From assembly GCA_029255685.2 (NCBI GenBank), contig CM055312.2, positions 57,734,702 to 57,798,701 of the forward strand: a stretch of DNA of 64,000 bases, read 5' to 3'. Shown here in pieces: positions 10,377 to 23,191 of this stretch (the first letter of the stretch is position 1; each line of letters begins with the position of its first letter). Made by a program: the position numbers and the translations under genes. The notes beneath the pieces were generated by a model. The model was not told where the DNA came from, did not search any database, and worked only from the letters and a program-made list of their open reading frames with translations. The stretch is from Silene conica (taxonomy: Eukaryota; Streptophyta; Magnoliopsida; Caryophyllales; Caryophyllaceae).

Positions 10377-11279
10377 CACATCAATACAATATATTCATAT
10401 TGTATTTTGGACTTGAAGTTTCATTGGGAAACACCTCATACTATCTTGGGCCTGAAGTTCCAAAAGATTTATTTTATAAAGATGAGGAGATATGATATTC
10501 ATATTTTTTTGGACCTGAAGTTTCATAGGGAAACTTAAAAACATATCATATTATTTTGGACCTTAAGTTCCAAAGGATGGAAGTTCAAAGTTTTAAAGGG
10601 GTGTGAATTTAATACTATCTCATGAATACAATAAGTTCACATTGTATACAACAAGTGGCTAGAAGTCCACATGTAAAAGATAGTCGCCAGAAGTTCACAG
10701 TTGCGAATCTCATACGCATTTGAGTTTTAAATGAATAAAACAGTTTTATTCAAGGGAAATTATTTCTAAATTGATTATTGTTCACCTGAAGTTGAACAGT
10801 ATAATGAGATTTGAAAGTAGATTCATTCCTGGTAGTGAATGTGACATCTCATAAAGACTCTGCCGGTGACAGAGATCGAGAACATGTGACAATAATAAGG
10901 TTAATGGACAATAATAAGCTTAATGATGTGGCCTTATTGAGACTAAAAATGGAGGCATTTGATGAGCCAAGTTAAGTAAAGAAACTTTATTTGAGTTTAA
11001 TGATGTGGTTTTATTGAGCCTAAGAAGAATTTTGAGCCAAAATTCAATTCATTGAAAGCAATGAAAGTATCTCATATATGCTCGAAATTTGATACGAGAA
11101 AGGATAAATTATGTATGGGTTGGAAATTTTGACATTCACACTATGACCTGAAATTCATAGCGTTTGAAAATAATGAAATTATGGCTCGAATTTCATAAGT
11201 ATTTACGTGTATAGAATTATGATCGAAAGTTCATAATGTTTACAAATATTAAAACTGTGGCCTGAAGTTCACAGTGTTT
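10160..11279 (+). other. Array of stem-loops with conserved 8-nt loop CCTGAAGT
   Basis: At least eight units share an 8-nt loop close to CCTGAAGT between complementary arms that differ from unit to unit. Examples: AACTTTGA/TCAAAGTT (10235-10258), TTTGGA/TCCAAA (10555-10574), TGTTCA/TGAACA (10779-10798), CTATGA/TCATAG (11141-11160), ATTATGA/TCATAAT (11216-11237), AAACTGTG/CACAGTGTTT (11252-11279, bulged). Further copies occur at 12208-12226 (GATAAA/TTTATC) and, beyond the Sirevirus insertion, at 25234-25255 (TTATGGT/ACCATAA). A related CTCTG/CAGAG hairpin with a CCGGTGA loop is at 10858-10874. Confidence 0.8.
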
Positions 11280-11874
11280 GCAATTTAGTTTTGTATTCGG
11301 TGATACATTTTGAGTACTAAAACAAAAATAAAGTCGGGGTTTATTCATGAATGTCAAAAACTCATAAATTATGCCATATGAAATTATGAAATTTAGTAAT
11401 GATATAATATACTTTTTATTTCACTCTTATAATGTAGTCTTGAAGACACAATATCATGAAAAAAAAATGTTTTGAGTGAAATTATTATTTTATTGGGATT
11501 AAATTATGTCAACGATAGTCCTTATATATACGGACGTGGTGTGTTTATTTTGAAACACTTATATTCCTATCAAAAGTGGATATTTACTATACTCTTGAAA
11601 GAAAGAGGACGTGATGTGTTTCTGTTGAAACACTTATATTCCTATCAAAAGTGGATGTTTACTATACTGTTGAAAGAAAGGTGTTAATGTGACGCTCATA
11701 AGGTATTATGAGGTAAATTGTCGAAAAATACAACTAATTATGAAGTTGTTGCGATCTCTGTGGTTAAGAGAATAATTGATTTATAAGTTAAATTATGATC
11801 AATTTACATATATAATTATCATGTTATACAACACATTGAAAGGATGTGATAAACATGGGTATGTCATCATTTTA

Positions 11875-11886
11875 TATGTTGACGAT
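11875..11886 (+). pseudogene. Relic copia reverse transcriptase core (YVDD)
   Basis: TATGTTGACGAT encodes YVDD, the copia-type catalytic box. A one-base shift after it is needed to read the expected II-G continuation, so the gene is frameshifted. The surrounding frame has many stops. This is the best evidence that C1 once encoded pol. Confidence 0.5.
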
Positions 11887-13209
11887 TATAATTATTGGTC
11901 ATTTGAGAAAACTCAAAGAGAAATATATTTCCTATTGGAATATTGATGAGTCTTGCCTACATATATGGGACACTTATTGTGTCATTTGTCACATCAATTA
12001 TCAGGTTGAATAAAGTATTGCTGACTACAAATTTAGCATGAGAAATATAGTCAACTTGGAGTGGCGTTCAATAAGTGAAATTATTGAGATACGGCCGATT
12101 CTTATTAAAGTTTGCCATGAATTAATTGTGGGCAACTTAGAAAGTTGACATGAAATAATTCAGATGTGACATATTAAGGCCATTCAGGTTCTTATTTTAC
12201 CCGTTTCGATAAACCTGAAGTTTATCCTAAGGCAAATATAAGTGCTGAAACTCTTTCGTGTAAATTTATTAAAAGCAAGACGTTACACAAAGATTGAGTA
12301 TATTCGATATTTGAGATCTAACAACTACTTGGAGTGTAATAAAGAACGTAAAGGTTCATTTATGGATTGCCATTATATAGAGGGGCTTGTTGCCACATAA
12401 TGATTTTTTCTAAGTAGTTATTGTGTGGTAATTACAGCTTATTATATGAAATCGTTAGTCTCCAAATTGCGCATTGTGATTCAGCACATTTAAAATCCAA
12501 CTGCATTATATGGTTATTATACAAAAAATGCCAATATAAATTCTCATCGGTGATATGAGAAATTAAGGTCTAAAGTGGTTATGGTTTTTACCACCTTAGG
12601 GGGAGAATGATAAGGAAAAGCTGGTAAAAACAAACAAGTATATTATCTCCAACAGGACATGATGTTCAGCGGTTTGTTTCAAATAGGAAATACATCACAT
12701 AGAGGTTCATGGAATTAAAATGATGGTATTCATTTAATAATGAAGATGTATTAATAATACCACTTTGATCATCTTATCAAAAATGTGATATGTTCATACA
12801 ATGAAATCTATGATTTAATTATAGACAGATAGCCCTATATGTGGTATAGCGAGCTATAAATTAGTCATAGAAAGTTGTGTAACGAAAATTAGATTCTTGC
12901 CAATTTGAACAACAAACACACAAGAAAGGTAGTATGAAAGTCATATCGATTCAAATATTTTAAGTAATAAGAAAATGGCAAGCATGAGCAGTTGGTACTC
13001 TTACAGAGTAAAGAAGTTTGGATGTCCCGGAAGAGACATAGATATCTGAATGATAATAGATGGCCTATATAGAAAAAGAAATGGTACCGTATATATTCAG
13101 ATATCACTGATTCAGTACTGAATATCACAAGATATTGAAATTATATCGATAAGGTTAAGGAACCGATATGCAATTGCGCGCGGATTTTAATGGACTAGAT
13201 AATGGGGAT

Positions 13210-14738
13210 TGAAGAGTCTATTGACCTAGATATACTCAAGAAGGGGGGGGGGGGGTTGAATTGAGTATGCCAACTTTTTCGTTTCTTCTTCGATGGTGGT
13301 TGTCGAGATGAAGTAATAGCAAGTAATGAGTAAGAGCAATAAAATAAAGGAGACACGATCTTTTGAAGTGGTTCAGTTTCACAAATCGAAACCTACGTCC
13401 ACTATTCTCGATTAATAAAATTAGTACCTTCTCCGGATTACAATTTTATCAACCCACTCGTGCGACTTTGATGTTAGTCACAACTCAATCTAGATACCGT
13501 TAAATATCTAGCTACGACAAGTACCGTGAAATACTTGCTTACAATGAGTACCGCTAAATACTCGAATCTATCTTAAGTAAGTAAGATAAACTTCTTAACA
13601 ACTTCTTGTATAGATGATGTTTGAATGCTTGAAAATCTTCTTCTATGCTTGTAGTCTTGTATACGAAATTTGACAATGATTGCACGAATATCGAGACGCG
13701 TGAGAGACTACGTCCGTTTGTTCTTTCTCGATTTGCGTGAGGCTTCTTGTGTTTTTGTTAAGGTCTCTTAGGCGTGTGATGCTTGAATGCTTATATACTA
13801 ATTTTAGATCTAGGTTGAATCCTAGATAGTTTAGAAATATTACTTTATCTAGAATACTAATTCTAGGTAATATTTAAACTTAATCTTATTTGGCTTAGGA
13901 AAGGATTCTAATAAAATAGTACTATATTAAGATGTAAGATAATATTTCTTCAATCCTTTTAGATTTAGGAAATATCTTATATCATTAAAATATAGAATCC
14001 TACTTTGAATCAATTCCTAATTCTTGTCAATAATATAATAAATTATATTTTACCAAATCCTAGTCAATCTTAAAGTAAATTAAATAAACAAGTTTATTTA
14101 TTTAATTAACCATAAAGATAATATAAAACGTATAAGGATTCGCATAGGAAAACGAAAGGCATATCCCTCCATACACGATTCCCAATGCACGTCTTATAGG
14201 CACGTTTTTCGAGACATTGTTCTCAAGCACGTTTTCCTAGGAACTTGAATTTTGACAATAACGGTTAAAATAAAATCCTTAGTATTTTAGAATTAATATT
14301 TATCTCATAAGATAAATATCTTAATTCTTGACAACTAAAGAATATTTCTATTTTAAAACCGTTTATAAGATTACTAAATTAATATATAATAATATATTAA
14401 TAATCCGCAAAAATCTTCACGCCTTGACTTATTTCACGCAAAACTCATTTCTTCAATAGTTATAAGAATGGCTTATAACTTAAGGATTCTTTATATTGAA
14501 TAAAACTTGTGTCTTGTAAATCATAACCATAAAAGAGACTTGACACTTATCATGAGCTTGATCTCTCTTCAATTCACCGAATGAATTATACTTTGTTAAC
14601 CTACGATCTTTGCTCTATAATTAACTGTACACTTAAACACACGATTACACGCATATGCATATAAAACACAATTATTTAAACTTGTCATTATTAAAACATA
14701 AAACAATATATTATAAATATAGGATATATTACTCAACA
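13210..14738 (-). mobile_element. 3' LTR of C2
   Basis: In plus-strand reading it starts TGAAGAGTCTATTGACC and ends ATATTACTCAACA. On the minus strand it is preceded by a polypurine tract. Confidence 0.92.
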
Positions 14739-14752
14739 AATTCCCCCTTTTT
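14739..14752 (-). promoter_or_regulatory. Polypurine tract of C2
   Basis: On the minus strand AAAAAGGGGGAATT directly precedes the LTR start TGTTGAGTAAT, setting the element's orientation. Confidence 0.8.
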
Positions 14753-15424
14753 AATGATGGCAAGTCTTAACATAATATTGGTCTTTTATAATATAGATAA
14801 ACTAGGGTTTCTATTTTTAGACTAAACCAATTACTAAAAAAGAACTTTGAGAGACAAAACGTTACGACAAGGAGCAATCTTAGGCAAATTCGTAATCTAG
14901 GTCGCTTTCTTGTTTTCCCCCTCTTGACATCATTGAAAAGACGGAAACAGGGACATAAAACGACTAGAATGATATAATACGAAGCAAACCTAAGCATGCG
15001 ATTCTAAATTAAATACACAAACATAATTAAAATCAAGCAAACACGAAATACGAACGGAAAATACGACACACAACCAAATACTAGAATGCCAAATGGGCCG
15101 AACATCCAAAATAAAAGCCTAAGGGGCCGAATCAGAACATAAGCCACTTGGGCTAAAGTTAGTTAGAGTATTGTCTAATGGACCAAAAGCAATAAGAGTG
15201 CAAGGGTATTAATACAAGCCATCTGGGCCGAATTAGGGTAAAAAGAAAATTGGGCCAGAACAAAAGATAGCAAGGCTAATATAAGATGCTTTAGGAAAGT
15301 TTGTGGTTGTTATTTAAGAAGAGGTAATTGGGCCAATAACTCCACCGACCATCAACAGAGCCCAAATCCGCCTTCCATTACCTGCAAAATAGAGTAACAC
15401 AAAATACCAAACACGACTAATGCT
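14753..15424 (-). other. C2 3' spacer with repeated TGGGCC words
   Basis: Non-coding region between the third ORF and the polypurine tract. Between 15093 and 15365 it holds about seven copies of TGGGCC/TGGGCT-like words (near 15093, 15122, 15148, 15223, 15249, 15328 and, inverted, 15358). No open frame of note. Confidence 0.5.
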
Positions 15425-16927
15425 CTAGCGAGGGTGATGAACGATGGTAGGATTAACATATCCAGGGCGAGTTCTAAACTCCAACGTGTCCAACCGATCA
15501 AGGCAGCTAGCAACATTACGACCTTGACCGTCTAGTGCACGCTCGAAGTTCAAAACCTTGAGGGATAAGGCTTTCACCGCAGCTAGACATTGAGTACCAT
15601 CCTCCCGAAGCATCATCGTATCACAAACAAGAGCCCCTCCCTGAGTTGTAAGAAACTGATGACGGTCATTAACCATGACGACTTCCTCCTTAATTGTTTT
15701 AATCTCACGACTCATGTGAGCAAGATGACCCTCCATCCGTTGCATCCACTCCTCCAACCCGACACTACCAGCCTCCTTATTCCCAGAGTCACTCTTAGGA
15801 TCTTTGAACTCCGACATTAACAAGAAGATCTTGTCCACCTTACTCTCCAAATCAACCAAGTTTCCATTTCCCTTAACCTCTTCATTCTCACGCCCAAACA
15901 AAAGATCTCCATTCTTACCAAAGATCCCCATTAATTTCATAACCTTGTTACTCATTCGGTCACGAGGAACCACCCCATAACTGCTTATGTCGACAACACC
16001 AGCCTGAAACAACAACTCGGATACCCACATTCCGTATGGAATATCCAAAGTCGTACAGAATCGTTCTTTAACAAGAACTTTTGAGGCATGTACGATTTTC
16101 GAAAATACCAAAGGAACCAAGCTAACCCTTTCTCCGACTAACCACTTATACAACACAATAGCATCACAACAACTAAGTTTATCTCGTCCACCACGACGAG
16201 GTAATATCGTATTCCAAAGAAAGTTTACGAAGAACTTAAGTTTAAGATTAATCGAGTTTGTTAAAAGAGGACTGACTTCAGTAGCTTGTTCATCAAAATA
16301 CTTTTTAACAACCATCTTCTCATCCTTTGACACATTTGACCACTCTTTACTCGGGTCAAGAACCAACCCGTCACTTGACAACTTGAAAATGCGACACATA
16401 TCCTCCATTAAAATCTCTACTTCCTTCCCATTGATGACAGCCTTTACCCCATTCTCAGACGATTTTACAGTAGCATAAAATTGGATTACTTCAATAGGAA
16501 AAATAAGACCCGATAAATTACTTAGATAAAGCCACTCTTGAAAAATTAGGAAATCTTTAAAGAATGTTAGAGACGGAGTCTCATTAATCCAAGAAGTGGG
16601 GTAAAATCGTCCTGCATGTATCGAATAAGGTAAGAGTCGTTCCATTAACATACCTTCGTGTTTAGTGACACGAACCTTTTCCAAACCAATTTGAGTAGCT
16701 TCGATGGAAACATCCTAAAACAGAGGTCGTGGAGAAAGACCTTCCTGAAACAATTCGTCTTCCACAACGCCCTTTCCCTTATCCAATTTACGTCGCTTGC
16801 TTCCCTCGGATTTTGGAATGGTCACAGTAATCGGCTCCGGGGACGGTGGTGGTGATGGAGTCGGGGTAGGTAGTTTTGGGGAACATGGTTTGTTTCGAGT
16901 GGAGCGCCTAGCAGAGATAGGAGGCAT
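15425..16927 (-). pseudogene. Third ORF of C2 (position of the Sirevirus env-like ORF), one in-frame stop
   Basis: A 501-codon frame from ATG at 16927, interrupted by one in-frame TAG at 16715-16717; after it the same frame stays open to 15425. The N-terminus is basic and proline-rich (SPPPSPEP, KRRKLDKGKG). The middle resembles the plant-transposon-associated domain PF20167 (FYATV, KEVEILMEDM, KLKFFVNFLW, DAIVLYKWL). The C-terminus looks coiled-coil. Sirevirus relatives carry an env-like ORF here, but I see no signal peptide or membrane segment, so an envelope role is not supported by this sequence. The stop is one transition from CAG. Confidence 0.65.
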
Positions 16928-17502
16928 TTTTATGTCGTTTAAGTTTTAATGGTGATGAGTTTGGGATTTTTGTTGTGAGGTTTTTATGTTAATGGTGAGG
17001 TTTGTTGATTTGTAATAATGGTGAAGTGAGAGTTGAAGTGGGAGGTGAATGACGGTTATAGAAGGAGTGTGTAAGTAGAGAAAGTAAATTTTTTGAGGGT
17101 AAATGGAGGTTACACGTGGGGTAGGTAAGAGGGTAGGATTAATTAGTTATGATTTGACGGTACATATATACGATTTGTTACGATTTTCTTATTACGTGAG
17201 TTTGGTAAGTACGACTTTATCTTAAGTTACGTATTTGAGAGACGTAACTATATTTATTGATATGTATATATATATGATAATAATATTATTAGGTATAAAT
17301 ATATTAATATTTGTATATTATTATTTTGATCTGAGAAATTTGGTTGTTTATGTTCGTATAACATGTAGCATGAAATAATCAACATTTGAGCATCCAATAA
17401 AAGTAACACACATAGGCATGCAGCGGAATATACGGACACAGTCATATAATTCAGTCTTTTTCATAGTCAATCATTGGGTTATTTTTCAGCTCTTAAGATC
17501 GA

Positions 17503-20500
17503 TTAGGTGCCACCGATTAAACCAATTTCCAATCGTAAAGTCTCAAATCGTTCCCTAACCAAAGGTTTAGTAAAAATATCCGCCCATTGTTTTTCCGTAC
17601 TACAAAATTCCAACTTAATGTTTTTCTTTTCTACATGGTCACGTAAAAAATGATGTCTAATCTCTATGTGTTTTGTTCTCGAGTGCTGAGCCGGGTTTTT
17701 TGATATTATAATAGCACTCGTATTATCACATAATATAGGTACACATCCCACGTCAATACCATAATCAAGTAACTGTTGTTTTAACCATAGTAGTTGGGAA
17801 CATATCAGTGCGGCTGCAATATATTCTGCTTCTGCGGTTGACAAGGCGACTGAATTTTGTTTCTTGGATGCCCAAGATATAATGCATGGTCCAACGAAAG
17901 TCGCAAGTCCAGAAGTACTTTTCCTGTCTAAAGAACAGCCTGCATAATCCGCATCTGAATATCCTAATAAGTTAAAATTACAGTCCATAGGATACCATAG
18001 ATATAATTTTGATGTTCCAATTAGGTATCTTAAAATTCTCTTAACCGCAATCATATGTGATTCTTTTGGTGCAGATTGGAATCGAGCACAGACGCAGACA
18101 CTAAACATTATGTCTGGACGACTTGCAGTAAGATAAAGAAGTGAGCCGATCATACCTCTATAAGTAGTTTCATCTACTGACTTACCGTCCTCGTCTTTGG
18201 TGAGTTTCTTATCTGTTACCATTGGAGTAGGCATAGGATGAGAGGATTCCATTCCGAATTTATTTATTAGCTCTTTGACGTATTTTTGTTGATGTACTTT
18301 TATTCCTTCGTTCGACTGTTGAATTTGAAGTCCAAGGAAGAACTTTAATTCCCCCATCATACTCATCTCGAACTCGGATGTCATCAACTCTGAAAAATAT
18401 TGGCACAGCTTTTTGTTGGTTGAGCCAAATATAATATCGTCAACGTAGATCTGGACAACTAGTAGATCGGTATTTTCATTTTTCAGAAATAGTGTCTTAT
18501 CTACTGATCCTCTCTTGAATCCGCTTTCCAATAGAAATTTTGATAGTCTGTCGTACCATGCTCGAGGGGCCTGTTTCAGCCCATAGAGAGCTTTGTCCAA
18601 TCTGTACACATGATCCTTGAGTTTGCTGTCAGGAAATCCAGGAGGTTGTTCAACATAGACTTCCTCCTGAAGATATCCGTTAAGGAATGCAGTCTTAACA
18701 TCCGTTTGAAATAATTTCATTCCTTTATGTGCAGTAAAAGCTATGAGCAAGCGAATTGCTTCAAGGCGAGCAACAGGAGCAAAAGTTTCGTCATAATCGA
18801 TCCCTTCCTGTTGGTTGTATCCTTGAACGACCAATCTTGCTTTATTACGAACGATGACTCCAGAGTCATCTAATTTATTTCTGAATACCCATCTTGTTCC
18901 AATTACTGATCTATCTTTAGGACGAGGAACAAGATGTCATACTTTATTCCTTTCGAATTGTTGTAGTTCTTCTTGCATGGCGACTATCCAGTCAGGTTCT
19001 GCAAGAGCTTCTTTTATATTTGTAGGTTCAATTGTGGAGAGAAAGGAGTAGAAGGAACAAAAGTTGTTTAAGCTTCTTCGAGTTTGAACTCCTTCTGTAA
19101 GACTTCCTATGATATTATCCAGAGGGTGAGAGCCTTTATATCTCCAGTTTCTTGATTGATTGTTTTCATTTCTACTGCTTGATTCGGGATTTTGACTTGT
19201 TCCCCCTGAATCCAAACCAGGGTTTGTAGGAGAGTCAGGTATAACTATGCTATCTTCCCTTTGGTTTTGATTCAAAGTTGTAGCTTCATTAGCTATAACT
19301 CTGGGTTCTAAGTCATTGGTTTGAGAGTTATCTACGGTATCATCAACTGTAGTTTCATCTCTCGCACCATTTCCTTCCAAATCAAGTTCATCATTGTTTC
19401 CTTGAATTTCGCCTTCATCGTTATGTTCTATTTCAGGAGGATCTTCCCTGTAAGGTTCGTCTAGGTTTTCCTCTTCGTCCTGTAAAGGCTTGTCGAAGGC
19501 ATTATTCTCATCAAAGATAACATGTATGCTTTCTTCTATGCATAAGGTATGTTTATTAAAAACTTTATAGGCCTTACTATGATCAGAATATCCTATGAAA
19601 ATTGCCTCATCACTTCTAGGGTCAAATTTTGCTTAAACGATTTTTACCATTGTTATGAACAAAGCATTTACTCCCAAAACATCTTAGATGAGATATATTA
19701 GGTTTACGACCACGTAAAAGTTCATAAGGTGTCTTTTTAAGGATGGGTCTAATCATAGCACGATTATGAATATAGCAAGCTGTACTAATAGCCTCAGCCC
19801 AAAAGTTTCTAGGTAGGCCACTACAAAGAACCATTGTTCTAGCCATGTCTTCTAGGGTTCTGTTCATGCGTTCTACTACTCCGTTTTGTTGTGGTGTTCT
19901 GGGTGCAGAGAAGTTATGTCCAACACCGTTGGATTTACAGAATTCAATAAAAGCATGGTTATCAAACTCAGTTCCATGGTCAGTTCGAATAGTTACTAGA
20001 TTAGTTTTTAATTTGTTTTGAACAAGTTTCATAAGACTAACAAATTCATCAAATGTTTCATCTTTAGAATGAAGAAAGATTGGCCAAACAAATCTAGAAT
20101 AGTCATCAACTAGAACGAAAACATACCTGGAACCGCCTCTGCTTCTTACCTTCATAGGGCCACAGAGATCCATATGTACTAGATCAAGAGCTTGGTTAGT
20201 ACTTACTATTCTTTTTGGTTTGAAGGATGATCTGACGTGTTTACATCGAGCGCATGTGTCACACATCTTTTCTTGATCAAATTTGATCTTGGGAAGACCT
20301 TCGACCAAGTCCCATCTCTTCAATTTGCTAAGAATAGGAGAACTAATATGCCCAAATCTCTTATGCCAGAGACATGGATCATCTAACGTAACTTTCATAC
20401 ATGATAGAGAGTCAGTAGGCACAACATTTAAATCAATCATATACACATTTTTCTTTCTATGACCTTCAAGAATAACTTTACTTGTACCTTCCATAATTAT

Positions 20501-20791
20501 ACGACAAATATCTGTATGAAAGACAACTTTGTTTCCTTTGTCGCATAATTGGGATATACTAATTAAGTTATGTTTAAGACCACTTACCAGATATACATCG
20601 CTAATAGAGTGAGAAGATGAGATGCCTATCTTACCGACACCTATTACCTTTCCCTTTTTGTTGTCTCCGAAGGTGACCTTTCCTCCGTCAAATGGTTTTA
20701 GGATAGTGAATAGATTAGCATCGTCTGTCATATGTCGGGAGCATCCACTGTCGAGGTACCATAGGTTATTCTCTTTAGCGATAATCTGCAA
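17503..20791 (-). pseudogene. C2 pol: protease, integrase, reverse transcriptase, RNase H; one frameshift, one stop
   Basis: Order is protease start WYLDSGCSRHMT, integrase zinc site (HKRFGH, CDTCARC) and catalytic D (VHMDLCGPM), D (IRTDHGTEF), E (VERMNRTLED), then an acidic linker, RT ([42 protein letters not shown]) and RNase H ([23 protein letters not shown]). Lesions: an extra A in an A-run near 19625-19630 (SKIT instead of SKFDPRSDE) shifts the frame, and a TGA at 18937-18939 replaces the expected W in ERNKVWHLVPRP. The stretch from 19380 to 19622 reads on in the shifted frame. Gag and this ORF are in different frames with a TAA between them near 20800; whether that is natural frameshifting or damage I cannot tell. 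Confidence 0.9.
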
Positions 20792-20799
20792 GAAGTAAT

Positions 20800-23124
20800 T
20801 TAAAGACAGGTTTTAGGTACCCAAGCATACTTGGGTCCTTTAGAGTTAGTGATGAAAAAGACATTTTCTTTCTTAACCCAGACTTGTCTTACTAGAGGTC
20901 TCTTGGATCTGTGATAATTGGGTTGTGTCGATCTAGTGTAAGTCTTTGGGTTTTGTTTTTGATAGGTTGTAGGTTTAGGGGTCTGAGTGGTTCTATTTTT
21001 CTTTTCAGCGTAATTAAAGGACATGTCATAGAACCACCTATGGTCATTATTTCTCTCCTCAACTTTTTCGTTATCACTTTCTTCACTTTCGATGATGGAA
21101 ATAGAGTCATTTGGTATTCCTAGAGACTTAACAAATTTTACTCCAGTCTTGAAGTCAACTGCGTGTTTTACACAGTTTTCTCGTAGGTGTCCATCATGAC
21201 CACAATAAGTACAGATTAAGTATTCAGGTAAGTCTACGTACTTCCTTTTTCTAAAGTCACGTTCATCAGGTTTTTGTTGACATTTAGAATGGTCTCTCCT
21301 ACCATAGCACTCATGACCTAGACCGATCTTCATGTTGTTATCAGATTGTTCAGTTAGGAAGTTTAGTACGTTAGTACTTCCTTCCCATTTTTCGTGAACC
21401 TTACGAGCATGAAGAAGAAGGTTTTTTAGAGAATCTATTTCTTTTAAGCAAGATGAGTGGTCAACATTGTTGGATTCTTTCAAGTCTTGAATATCTTTAT
21501 TAAAATTGAACATGATTTGCGCATGTTCCTTTTTAACTTTGGATAAGTTGAATTCTAAATCCATGATTTTTTGCTCGAGGATTTCAACTTCTTCTAGATG
21601 AGTTTCATCTACAACAACTGGTGTAGATTTACTCTTTAGAAGTTCATTAGACCTTTTTCGATCTGAGGTTATAGCTTCATTGGCTATAATCTTAGATTCA
21701 AGCTCTTTAATGTTGAGTTTTAATTTTGAGATTACAGCTTCATTGGCTGTAACTTTAGACTCAAGAATTTTCTTCTCAGACATTACTGTTTCCAATTTAA
21801 CATTTGTATCAATGTTAACCTTGGATTTCAGTTTCTTAGCTTTGGCCTTTAAAAGTTGATTTTCCTCTGCAATGTCAAGGATCTGTTGCTTCAACTCGTT
21901 TAACTCAAGACTTTGTTCGTGACATTGGTCTAAGGTTTGTTCGAAATAATTAATTAAAGCAGACTTAGATAGATTTTTAACTTGACTCTTAAGCTATAAA
22001 AAATTTACCTCTTGGTCTTCATCTTCTGAATCAGATTCTCCATAGAGGCAGAATTGTGATGAGTCATGATCGTCGGAGATTAGATCCAAACTGATGTTAC
22101 TCAGGCACAGGTTAGCAACTTCCTCTTCTTCTGAGTCACTGTCATCGTCGGAATCCAATTCTCCCCAGCAAGATGCGAGCATAACCTTTTTGAATTCGGT
22201 TTTGGTTTTATCTCGTTTGGATTTGTCTTTTATTTTGTCCCAGCTTGGACAATCCTTGATCATATGTCCTTGATCACCACATTTAAAGCATCCTCGTTTG
22301 AAGAAGGTTTGCTTAGAGTCACTCTTTTTCTTGTCGTTTGCTTTACTGTTGGATTTGGTAAATCTCCCTTTGAAGACTGCCTTTTTAAAGCGTCTTGCGA
22401 AGAGAACTGTTTCATCTTCTAGTTCAGGTTCGCATTCTCCACTTGTAGAGGCTTGTAGAGCAATGTTTTTATTTGTAGAATGATCATTGTCGTCTCTATT
22501 TAGCATGATCTCATGAGCCATTAGAGATCCAATGAGTTCTTGATAAGTTAAGGTCGTGAGATCACGAGCTTCTTCAATTGCAGTGACTTTTGGTTGCCAC
22601 TTTTTGGTTAGGCTTCTAAGAACTTTTCTGACTATGTCCTCAGAATCATATTTCCTACCAAGGTTCCGTAGTTCATTAAGTATGCAAGAGAATCGTGCAG
22701 ACATACTATCAATCGATTCATTCTTTTCCATAGTGAAAAGTTCATATCGTTGAATGAGCAAGTCTATGCGATGCTTCTTGACTACGGAAGTACCTTCGTA
22801 GGCAAGTTCTAGGCCATCCCATATTTCTTTAGCTGAGTTACAAGAAGAGAAGCGATCAAATTCAGAAGTAATCATACCGTTTTGAAGTAGACTCATGGCT
22901 TTTGAATTTTTCTCAGCAATCTTGTAATCAGCTTCCACATAGTCACTTTCTGGTTTCTCATATGTGGTTCCATTTGCAGAGGCAACCAATATCTTCTTTG
23001 GTCCAGGTTGAATTATTTTCCAGCATTCCCAGTCACATCCTTTGACGTAGTGGGTCATCATGTTCTTCCACAAGCTATAGTTCTTTCCATCGAAGATAGG
23101 ACACTTAAGGTGTTTTGAATCCAT
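20800..23124 (-). pseudogene. C2 gag, one in-frame stop
   Basis: Starts ATG at 23124 (MDSKHLKCPIFDGKNY, a DUF4219/UBN2-type copia gag start). A CCHC zinc knuckle lies at residues 279-292 (CFKCGDQGHMIKDC), followed by an acidic stretch. A TAG at 21994-21996 interrupts the frame; the same frame then stays open through a coiled-coil region with an internal repeat (ESKVTANEA, ESKIIANEA), a second knuckle (CTYCGHDGHLRENC) and the terminal GPKYAWVPK. Total about 775 codons, in line with the long gag of Sireviruses. The stop is one transition away from CAG. Confidence 0.88.
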
Positions 23125-23176
23125 TGGAAATCAATAGAAGGATCAATCTCAAGCTGTAAGGCTTTCAAGAGCACGA

Positions 23177-23189
23177 GGCTCTGATACCA
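23177..23189 (-). promoter_or_regulatory. Primer binding site of C2 (initiator Met tRNA)
   Basis: Minus strand TGGTATCAGAGCC, two bases after the LTR, complementary to the 3' end of plant initiator-Met tRNA. Confidence 0.9.
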
Positions 23190-23191
23190 AT

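Noticed and set aside
15425-16927. Retroviral-type envelope protein
   Set aside because: Position fits the Sirevirus env-like ORF, but I see no signal peptide, membrane segment or glycoprotein features.
23177-23189. tRNA-like sequence matches (also 46245, 49913, 52362, 58122)
   Set aside because: These are retrotransposon primer binding sites of 12-18 bp, not tRNA genes; no cloverleaf around them.
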